From contig JBBRUG010000300.1 of NCBI GenBank assembly GCA_038247995.1, positions 1 to 7,591 on the forward strand: 7,591 nucleotides of DNA, given 5' to 3'. The position numbers and the translations under genes are program-made. This stretch comes from JBBRUG01 sp038247995 (GTDB lineage: Bacteria > Chloroflexota > Chloroflexia > Chloroflexales > Chloroflexaceae). The notes beneath the pieces are model-generated. The model was given only the letters and a program-made list of their open reading frames with translations. It had not been told where the DNA came from and searched no databases. Of the stretch, positions 1 to 6,600 are shown in pieces; within the stretch, counting starts at the first letter, position 1; the number at the start of each line of letters is the position of its first letter.

Positions 1-44
1 CGGGGCTGTTCGCTGATTGGCTGTTTGGGCTGCGGTGTGTGCAT
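1..44 (-). CDS. N-terminal fragment of an unidentified protein, cut by the left window edge
   Basis: Reading leftwards, an ATG at 44-42 opens a frame that stays open to the window edge and gives MHTPQPKQPISEQP. It is preceded by AGAGGAG (complement of 52-58) with a 7-nt spacer, which is close to ideal for a ribosome binding site. The visible peptide is rich in Pro and Gln, with no signal peptide or motif, so no function can be assigned. It has the same orientation as the DUF2325-type gene, which ends 314 bp upstream, so it could be the next gene of a leftward cluster, although the large gap suggests its own promoter. With only 14 codons visible, the call rests on the start signals alone. Confidence 0.5.
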   Translation of the reverse strand, partial: MHTPQPKQPISEQP

Positions 45-51
45 CGTGTGG

Positions 52-58
52 CTCCTCT
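52..58 (-). promoter_or_regulatory. Shine-Dalgarno of the left-edge gene
   Basis: The complement reads AGAGGAG, 7 nt before the ATG at 44-42. It is the main support for calling a gene start in the first 44 bases. Confidence 0.5.
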
Positions 59-90
59 AGGTGTTGCGAATAGCGATGCAATCCAGAAGA

Positions 91-116
91 CCACACGTAG
101 TGTGGTAGCTACGTGT
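91..116. repeat. Compound inverted repeat, possible operator or leader hairpin
   Basis: Two perfect inverted repeats overlap. CCACAC (91-96) pairs with GTGTGG (100-105) across 3 bases. ACACGTAG (93-100) pairs with CTACGTGT (109-116) across 8 bases. They share bases 93-100, so as RNA only one hairpin could form at a time. As DNA, the dyad is a plausible repressor site 47-72 bp upstream of the ATG at 44. No -35/-10 pair could be fixed with confidence next to it, so the role is inferred from position only. Confidence 0.4.
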
Positions 117-358
117 AGGAGTAAAGGAGGTGCGCAGGCGGTAAGGTCTGGCCAGGGTTGTGCAGCAGGAGCGCCAGCGTGAACCGGTCAATCGAACTGT
201 TCCGGCTGCGGGTTGGGGTGTACGCTATCGGCGTGCAACCGACGATTGGGAGGCAGCGCGTGGGGCGCAGCGCGAACATTTTGCGACTGAGGAGGCGATA
301 GCCTTCACCTATGAGTCGTGCGTTCTATTCTAGATCATGAGTTGTAGGTTTTGGGTTC

Positions 359-1945
359 CTATGTGCCCTCAGCGCGGCTCGTTTTCAGTCGTTCACTGGC
401 TTGTTGGAGCATTTGATAGGCGAGTTGGTTGACGTTGTAGCCGCCAGGGAGGCGTACAAACGGTTTCTGATAGCGCTCACAGAAGGTGCTGACTTCACCC
501 AGGCCATGGCTGGCCCAGCGAATGGCCAGCAGCACCACCGAAACATCGGCGCGCGCAATGGCGGCCTCCAGCGGCAGATGACTCTTATGTGGGCGGGTAT
601 CGCACCAGACGAGTTCGCGCAGATCGAACGCTTCTTCGATCGTCTGAACGACCTGGGGGCGCTCATCACCGCCAATGAGCACCACGGTCGTATCGCGGAG
701 CAGCTCGGCAACCTGACTGATCAGCGGATCGTCACGCTCGGCGTTCGGGTCGTTGGATTGACCATTGCTGGGCGCTGATTGCACGCGTTCGAGTTCGCGC
801 ACAACACGGGCGATGGTACGTGAGTGCGCCCCTTCAGCTGCAAGCGCTGTGCGATGCGGCTCGAGGATGCTGCGCAACGTACGGTTGCTGGGCGGTGTTC
901 CGTGATCGACAAGCGCTTCAATGGTTTGTATGACGCGGGGCCATTCGTCGGCAAAGCCCTGCTGCACGCGTCCCACCTGATAGCGTAGCTTGCCAAAGAG
1001 TTTCTGCGTGTGGCGGCGGCGATAGACCACCTGCTCGACAGCTTCACACCATGCGGTGATGCGCTCCAGGCGCTCCGGCCAATGCGCTGGATCGGCAACA
1101 TCGTCAAGGCGCATATAGCGCTCAATAAACACCCGTTCGTTTTGGGCGCGACGGCGCAACCATTGAAACAGAGCTTGCTGGCTGAGATCGGGAAGTGATC
1201 GTATCTGGGCAACCGCAGCGCGTAACGCCGACTGCGCTTCAGCGGTGAGATCAAAACCAGTCTTGCGATAGGGTGCCAGTGTCGGGTCGGCAAGGACGTC
1301 GACGAGGGTTTCCACGAGTGTGGCGAGCGTCTCATAGGCGCCGGCGAGCGCCGCCCACTGCGCTGCCGAAATGCCGGATTTTGTCAGCAACGGATCCATC
1401 CAGTAAGCGCAAGACTCTGCGGCAGTGGTGCGTGCTGCACCTGGTTGCGCCAGCGCTTGCTGAATGCGTTCGGCTTTCGCTGCACAACAGCTGCTCAGCT
1501 CATTGAGGAAGGTCGCTTCGTCGGGTAGATCGTCGTCCACCTGGGTGACAACAGGAGGCGACTCCGTTAGATCATGATCATCGTCGCCTTGCGCATAACG
1601 GCGGAGCAGTCGTTCTAACTCGTCGCGGGTTGCCGGTGGCGATGCGGGCGGCGGCGATGGCGTTTCGATTGGTATGGAAGGTGGAGGGGCTGGTTCGGCG
1701 GGCACATGCGCTTCCGGTTCAGTAGGTGCAGCGCTGGGCGGTTCTACGGCAGGCGGTTCAACGCTAGGCGTGATAGTTTCCGCCGCGATAGTCGGCTCGT
1801 TGGCAATGGCGAGGAGCGCCTGCCCAAGCGTGGTGAGATGCGTGCGCAGCGTTGCATCCGTGCGTGCCTGTTCCTGCAAGGCGTCGAGGATCGCACGTAG
1901 GGCTTCAAGCGTGGCGGGTTGGTTAGCAGGCGATGAATCAAGCAT
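359..1945 (-). CDS. DUF2325-like domain protein with a long helical N-terminal region (528 aa)
   Basis: The C-terminal part (about residues 421-515) reads as a DUF2325-type Rossmann-like domain: a first strand and Gly-rich turn VVLIGGDERP, then ADVSVVLLAIRWASHG, then KPFVRLPGGYN. Function of the domain is not established. Residues 1-50 are predicted helical and soluble. Residues 51-105 are a Pro/Glu/Ala linker, followed by an acidic patch (about 120-143). Residues 145-390 look mostly helical, with LFQWLRRRAQNERVFIERYM near 259-278. There is no signal peptide or membrane segment, so it is probably cytoplasmic. I chose the ATG at 1945 because AGGT lies 7 nt upstream. A GTG ten codons earlier falls inside the hairpin at 1972-2002. 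It follows the lipoprotein gene by 88 bp on the same strand. The domain call is from pattern memory; the N-terminal part is unrecognised. Confidence 0.85.
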   Translation of the reverse strand: MLDSSPANQPATLEALRAILDALQEQARTDATLRTHLTTLGQALLAIANEPTIAAETITPSVEPPAVEPPSAAPTEPEAHVPAEPAPPPSIPIETPSPPPASPPATRDELERLLRRYAQGDDDHDLTESPPVVTQVDDDLPDEATFLNELSSCCAAKAERIQQALAQPGAARTTAAESCAYWMDPLLTKSGISAAQWAALAGAYETLATLVETLVDVLADPTLAPYRKTGFDLTAEAQSALRAAVAQIRSLPDLSQQALFQWLRRRAQNERVFIERYMRLDDVADPAHWPERLERITAWCEAVEQVVYRRRHTQKLFGKLRYQVGRVQQGFADEWPRVIQTIEALVDHGTPPSNRTLRSILEPHRTALAAEGAHSRTIARVVRELERVQSAPSNGQSNDPNAERDDPLISQVAELLRDTTVVLIGGDERPQVVQTIEEAFDLRELVWCDTRPHKSHLPLEAAIARADVSVVLLAIRWASHGLGEVSTFCERYQKPFVRLPGGYNVNQLAYQMLQQASERLKTSRAEGT

Positions 1946-1963
1946 AATGGTGACCTGGCGGGT

Positions 1964-1969
1964 ATTGTA
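1964..1969 (-). promoter_or_regulatory. Possible -10 box of the DUF2325-type gene
   Basis: The complement reads TACAAT, 18 nt before the ATG at 1945. The -35 position would fall in the loop and arm of the neighbouring hairpin (about 1987-1992) and reads ATCGGG, a poor match. The gene may therefore need an activator, or be transcribed mainly by read-through from the lipoprotein gene. Confidence 0.3.
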
Positions 1970-1971
1970 CA

Positions 1972-2002
1972 ACACTGCCGCATTATCCCGATGCGGCAGT
2001 GT
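1972..2002 (-). terminator. Perfect 12-bp hairpin between the lipoprotein and DUF2325-type genes
   Basis: ACACTGCCGCAT (1972-1983) and ATGCGGCAGTGT (1991-2002) are exact reverse complements around a 7-base loop. On the leftward transcript the hairpin begins 31 nt after the lipoprotein stop codon, a normal place for an intrinsic terminator. However, the bases after it (TGTACAAT) are not a proper U-run, so termination may be partial or Rho-assisted. It abuts the possible -10 box of the next gene, so it could instead act as a DNA-level operator or as a 3'-end-stabilising structure that sets the ratio of the two products. Confidence 0.55.
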
Positions 2003-2033
2003 CGGTGGTCGTTCGTATCACATGGCTACACTG

Positions 2034-3425
2034 CTACTCGCCAAACCGGGTAATCGAAGACTCGGCGGCAAAGAGTTCAACCGCCGCGACATCGCCACCC
2101 ACGGCCACGGTCACTTCCATTGCGGCGGTGCCATTGGCGGGAATACGTTCGCTGAAGCTGCTGCCGCCCCCGATGATTGCACCGTCGGCGTTACGCAAGA
2201 TGGCGTTGATGCTCACGTTTTGGACGGGTTCGCCATAAGGGTTGCTGATCTGTGCGGTTACCTTGGCGCCAAACTGTCCGGGTAAGAAGGTTGCATTCGT
2301 GAAGCTGAACGCTTGTTTCCCTTCAATCTCAGTCGTACGGCCAGGGAAGATTTGCGCTTCGACGCGTGCAGGAGCAACACTATCGCTGCTGAGGTAGATC
2401 ACGCCGCCGTTTGCGGTGCGCTCTCCGGGCAAGATGAGTCCGAAGTAGCCGCTGTCTACCGCAATAACTCGACCATCTTCGGCGTAGGCTGCCACAAGAT
2501 ACTGGCTACTTTCCAGCGCAAGGGTTTGGTCAGGATTCTCGACGACAATTCCGTAGCCAATCTGGCGATCAACACCCCAGCCCTGTTCGACCAACGTAAG
2601 TTCAGGGAGATCCTCGGCGCTACGCTGGGCAAAGCGGGTCAGGTTGCTCACCAGTGGTGAGACTTCGACGCGTGTCGGGACGCCGTTGCTCTTCACACTG
2701 GAGTCAAATGGGGTTGCCCCTTCAGGCAAGAGAAATGGGAGAAATGTGAACCCGCCGCCAATCACCTGGTCGGCCTCGTCGAAGAGGACAATCCCAACAT
2801 AGAGATCCGTTAGCGGCACCGTAAATGGATTGCGGATCACTGCGCTTACGTGCTGGCTGAAGTCGGTTTCACGGAACGTCGCTGCTTCAACCAGGAACGG
2901 CGGCAGTTCGTCGGGGGTGGCACGCTGTGGTGTCCCACCGCCGGTAATCTGCACCTCGATGCGCTCGACCGGCTGATCGACGTCAAGATACAGATCACCG
3001 CCGAAGTAGGTCTGGACTGCCGGAGCCACCATGGGGAGCGTGCTATCATCCGCGCCGAGCACGACATCCCCCGCACCATAAGCGACAACCTGCACGCTGA
3101 CATCTTCTAAGGCTGCGGCTAGATTTGGGTTATCGATCACCACGCCAAAGCCAAGCGCCTGGCCATCCTGACCAAAACCCGATTGGACGACGACAGCTGC
3201 GCGGGCCGGTTCAGGACTGGGCGTCGGAACGTCTGTTGGCGCGGCAGTTGGCACAATCGTCGGCTCAGTCGGGGGTGCGTCTTGCACGACGGTTGGTGCG
3301 GCTGCGGCCGGCGCCGCATTGGCCGTGGGTCGGGCGCTGACGAGTTCTTCTGTGGCGCTGGTACCACAGGCAGTGAAGATGAGCAGCGCGCTGATCCAGC
3401 AGAAGCGGCTGAGCAAGCGAAACAT
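2034..3425 (-). CDS. Secreted lipoprotein with four tandem FxLYD-like domains (463 aa)
   Basis: Residues 1-19 are a lipoprotein signal peptide: Arg at 3 and 7, a hydrophobic core, then FTAC with the lipidated Cys at 20. Phe at the -3 position is less usual than Leu. Residues 21-77 are a Pro/Ala/Thr linker typical of surface lipoproteins. Four beta-rich units follow at about 78-163, 177-262, 276-361 and 373-456. Each has an early strand ending in xNP (DNP, RNP, ENP, SNP) and a later strand with Gly/Asp turns, as in FxLYD-type domains. Units 1 and 3 match each other best, as do 2 and 4. A membrane-anchored binding or scaffolding role is inferred; no catalytic motif is visible. I chose the ATG at 3425 because AAAGGAG lies 8 nt upstream. 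The frame is open 22 codons further, but starting there would put a charged stretch before the signal peptide. Confidence 0.88.
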   Translation of the reverse strand: MFRLLSRFCWISALLIFTACGTSATEELVSARPTANAAPAAAAPTVVQDAPPTEPTIVPTAAPTDVPTPSPEPARAAVVVQSGFGQDGQALGFGVVIDNPNLAAALEDVSVQVVAYGAGDVVLGADDSTLPMVAPAVQTYFGGDLYLDVDQPVERIEVQITGGGTPQRATPDELPPFLVEAATFRETDFSQHVSAVIRNPFTVPLTDLYVGIVLFDEADQVIGGGFTFLPFLLPEGATPFDSSVKSNGVPTRVEVSPLVSNLTRFAQRSAEDLPELTLVEQGWGVDRQIGYGIVVENPDQTLALESSQYLVAAYAEDGRVIAVDSGYFGLILPGERTANGGVIYLSSDSVAPARVEAQIFPGRTTEIEGKQAFSFTNATFLPGQFGAKVTAQISNPYGEPVQNVSINAILRNADGAIIGGGSSFSERIPANGTAAMEVTVAVGGDVAAVELFAAESSITRFGE

Positions 3426-3433
3426 CGGATAGG

Positions 3434-3440
3434 CTCCTTT
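3434..3440 (-). promoter_or_regulatory. Shine-Dalgarno that fixes the lipoprotein start
   Basis: The complement reads AAAGGAG, 8 nt before the ATG at 3425. It places translation initiation at the start of the signal peptide rather than at the upstream in-frame start near 3491. Confidence 0.75.
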
Positions 3441-3499
3441 GGACGAGCGAATTGATCGACGCACTCTCAGCATACCCTCGGAGCTGAGCACAAATGCGC

Positions 3500-3509
3500 A
3501 CGCTAGCGT
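3500..3509. promoter_or_regulatory. 10-bp palindrome in the divergent region
   Basis: ACGCTAGCGT is its own reverse complement and sits about 75 bp upstream of the lipoprotein start. It is a possible operator half-way between the two divergent genes. Palindromes of this length also occur by chance, and only one copy is seen. Confidence 0.2.
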
Positions 3510-3599
3510 ATGTCGTACACTACACTTCGGTGAGGTGAGATATATACATGTCGGTGGGTGACATTTCGCTCATCTGACGGTGCCTTTTTTGGATCGAGA

Positions 3600-3608
3600 T
3601 GTTATACT
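3600..3608 (+). promoter_or_regulatory. Extended -10 promoter of the helicase gene
   Basis: TGTTATACT has the TGn extension plus TATACT, one base from the TATAAT consensus. The -35 position at a 17-bp spacer (3580-3585) reads GTGCCT, a poor match, which is common when a TGn element is present. The predicted start of transcription is near 3615, giving a leader of about 35 nt. Confidence 0.5.
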
Positions 3609-3649
3609 GATGCCGGGTTCCAACGCTTTGATTCGCTTGGTATGACGCT

Positions 3650-6600
3650 ATGGATGCCTTCCGCCTGCGCGAGATGGTTGTTGCCGATTATGCCGAGTAT
3701 GTGCAGAGCTTCTTGACCATCCTCGATCCGCGCATTCGCGCTTTTGTCGATGAGCAGTTGGCTGCCGGTATGCTCTGGCCTGATGCACTATTGCAACTCA
3801 GCCCGGCCTACCAGGCCGCCGAGACAGTGGCGGATCTGGCGGCGCAGGGTGTGCTGCATCCGCTGAGTGCGCGCCTCTTCCAGGCGCGGGGGCAACCGCT
3901 CCGACTCTATCAGCATCAGCGCAAAGCGATTGATCTGGCCGCACAGGGCGACAACTATGTGGTGACGACCGGTACCGGTTCGGGCAAGAGCCTGACCTAT
4001 CTAATCCCGATCATTGACCATGTGCTGCGCCATGCGCCGGAGCACGGCGGCGTCCGCGCGATCATCGTCTATCCGATGAATGCGCTGATCAACTCACAAG
4101 CGAATGCACTCTCCGAGTTTGTCCAGAATCTCGGCGGCCCCGATGCCTGCCCGGTGCGCTTTGCGCGCTATACCGGCCAGGAGCGTGATGCTGAGAAACG
4201 CGCGATCCGCGACCAGCCGCCGCATCTGCTGCTGACCAACTACGTGATGCTGGAACTGATGCTGACCCGCCCGGAGGAGCAGGTCTTTTTTTCCAATACC
4301 GGATCGCTCCAGTTTTTGGTGCTCGATGAATTGCACACCTATCGCGGGCGGCAGGGCGCCGACATTGCGTTGCTGGTACGGCGTCTGCGTGAGCGTTCGG
4401 GCAACGCGGCGCTACAGTGTATCGGCACGAGCGCAACAATGGCTACCGGTACGACGCGCCACGAACGGCATAGCGCTGTCGCTGCCGTCGCCGGTACTAT
4501 CTTTGGCGCTACGGTGACCCCGGCACAGATCGTTGATGAGACGCTGCGCTGGAGTTTTGCCCGCCCAACCCAACCCACGGCGCCTGAATTGCAGGCCGCG
4601 CTGGCGCAACCGTTGCCCCACGACTGGGACAGTTTCGCCCGCCATCCGCTTGCCGCCTGGGTCGAGCATCGCTTCGGGTTGCGCGCCGATCCTGATGGCC
4701 TGCACCGCCGTGATCCGGTGACATTGCACACCGGTGCGACCGAACTCGCGACGCTCACCGGCATACCTGCGGAAACGTGCGCCCAACGCCTCGCCGAACT
4801 CTTCTTGCGCGGCAGTCAGGTGCGCAGTCCAGAGCATACGCCCGGCTTCGCCTTCAAATTACATCAGTTCTTCGCGCAGGGCGGCGCCGTCTATGCCACG
4901 CTCGGCAGTGCCGAAACGCGCACCTTGACCTTGGAAGGCCAGCACTACGCGCCCAACGCCCCGGAACAGTTGCTCTTCCCACTCGTTTTCTGCCGTACCT
5001 GCGGTCAGGAACATTACCTTTGTCTGCTCAATGCGGCGAATGGTACGGTGCGGCCGCGCCCGCCCACCCTCACTGAGGTTGATGCGGCCGAGCACAGCGC
5101 CGGCTATCTGCTGACCGACCCGGAGGGCTTCTGGCCCGATGAGTATCTAGAGCTCTTGCCGGAAAACTGGTTCGTCCAACGCAAAAGCGGCCCCCAGGTC
5201 AAACCCGACTATCGGCCGTTCCTCCCGCGCAAACTCTTCGTCGATCCCACCGGGTTGGTGAAGGATGAAGGCAGAAGGCAGAAGGATGAAGATCCGCGCC
5301 GCGCTCTGTCCGATTCTTCATCCTTCATCCCTCATCCTTCATCCTTCCTACGCGCCTGGTTCGTCCCCGCGCCGCTGCTCACGTGCCTGCGCTGCGGCGA
5401 GATCTACACGAAGCGCCAGGCCGATTTTGTGAAGCTGGCCCGGCTGAGCAGTGAAGGCCGCAGCACAGCGACGACACTGCTGACGGTGGCGACGATTACG
5501 CAGATGCGCGCCGACCCGGCGCTCAAAGATGATGCGCGGAAGCTGCTCAGTTTCACCGATAATCGGCAGGACGCATCGCTCCAGGCCGGGCATTTTAACG
5601 ATTTTGTGAGCACGGCCCTGCTCCGCGCCGCGATCTATCGCGCGGTGGCTGCGGCGCCTGACGGCGGGCTGGACTATACCGAGATTGCGCGGGCGGCGGT
5701 CACGCAACTCAATCTGAGCGATGCGGCTATCGCCAGCGAACCGGTGATCGGCCCCAATGCCAAGCGCATGCGCGCCACGTTTCGGGATGTGATTGAGTAT
5801 CGGATCTATGAAGATCTGCGCCGGGGTTGGCGGCTCGTGCAACCCAACCTGGAGCAGTGCGGTCTCCTGGTGGTCGGTTACGATCTGCTCGATGAGATTG
5901 CGGCGACGGAAAGCCTCTGGGGCGAGCATCCCATTCTTGCAAATGCCACTCCGGAAACGCGCCTGCATGCCATTCGGGCGCTGCTCGATTATATGCGCCG
6001 CGAACTGGCGTTGACCGCTGTGTGTCTGGAGCCGGAATTTCAGGACGGGTTGCGCCTGCGCGCCCGCGATCAGTTGCACGAGCGCTGGGCTTTCGATCAG
6101 CACGAAGTGCTTGCTACGGCCAGCCGCTTTGTACTGCCCGGCACGCCCGTCGGCCCGCGCGATGAGCGCAGCCTCGGCGCAAATACCACGCTTGGGCGTT
6201 TCCTGCGCGCCCGCCAGACCTGGCCCGGCCTCACGGCCAACCTCACGCCCGATGAGTATGCGCCCTTTGCCACCGCTCTGGTGACGGCGCTGCGCACGGC
6301 GGGCTATCTTGCCGGGAGCGCCGGCGAGCATGGGGAAGCGGTTCAGGTGCGCGCCGATACGCTGGTCTGGCGTCCCGGCAATGGAACCGTCGCCCGCGAC
6401 CCAATCCGCACGCGGCGCATGCACGTCGAGTTCGACCCGGGCGCACGACCGAATGCCTTCTTTGCGCGTTTGTACCGCGAGACGGCGGGGCAACTCGTCG
6501 ATCTCACCGGCGGTGAGCATACCGGTCAGGTTGAACAGGCGCGCCGCGAGGAGCGCGAGCAGGCGTTCCGCACCGGCGCCCTCAAAGCGCTGTTCTGCTC

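Larger units (their letters stand above)
45..358. other. 314-bp gap without a convincing gene
   Basis: All short frames here end quickly and none resembles a known protein. The gap holds the ribosome binding site of the left-edge gene, the compound inverted repeat at 91-116, and a strong SD-like AAAGGAGGTG at 122-131 on the plus strand with no start codon at a usable distance. A 40-codon GTG frame at 179-301 has AGGAG in front of it but no other support. I see no clear terminator with a T-run after the DUF2325-type gene. Upstream control signals of the left-edge gene probably lie here. Confidence 0.5.
3426..3649. other. Divergent intergenic region between lipoprotein and helicase genes
   Basis: These 224 bp must hold the promoters of both genes. 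The rightward one has an extended -10 (3600-3608). For the leftward one only weak candidates are visible, for example TATGCT (complement of 3469-3474) without a good -35. A 10-bp perfect palindrome ACGCTAGCGT lies at 3500-3509 and could be a regulator site. The stretch around 3530-3552 is AT-rich (GATATATACATG). No open frame here looks coding. Confidence 0.55.

Noticed and set aside
122..131. Near-perfect Shine-Dalgarno AAAGGAGGTG on the plus strand
   Set aside because: No start codon stands 5-10 nt downstream and no coding frame follows.
118..160. Resemblance to a 16S rRNA V4 segment (TAAAG...GCGCAGGCGGT)
   Set aside because: Only about 20 bases match loosely; the flanking bases do not follow 16S sequence, so it is chance similarity.
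179..301. A 40-codon GTG frame on the plus strand with AGGAG upstream
   Set aside because: It is Arg-rich, has no similarity that I recognise and no neighbouring support; a chance frame in an intergenic gap is more likely.
401..778. A 125-codon plus-strand frame opposite the DUF2325-type domain
   Set aside because: It is antisense to the recognisable domain and has no ribosome binding site or recognisable fold.
1681..1800. Repetitive GGTTC/GGC-rich DNA within the DUF2325-type gene
   Set aside because: It is the codon pattern of the Pro/Glu/Ala linker, not an independent DNA repeat.
2034..2660. Plus-strand frames opposite the lipoprotein 3' half
   Set aside because: The minus-strand frame has a lipobox, a good Shine-Dalgarno and four repeated domains, so the opposite frames are shadows.
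3968..3979. 12-bp palindrome ACCGGTACCGGT
   Set aside because: It encodes the Gly-rich start of Walker A, so the repeat of GGT/ACC codons explains it.
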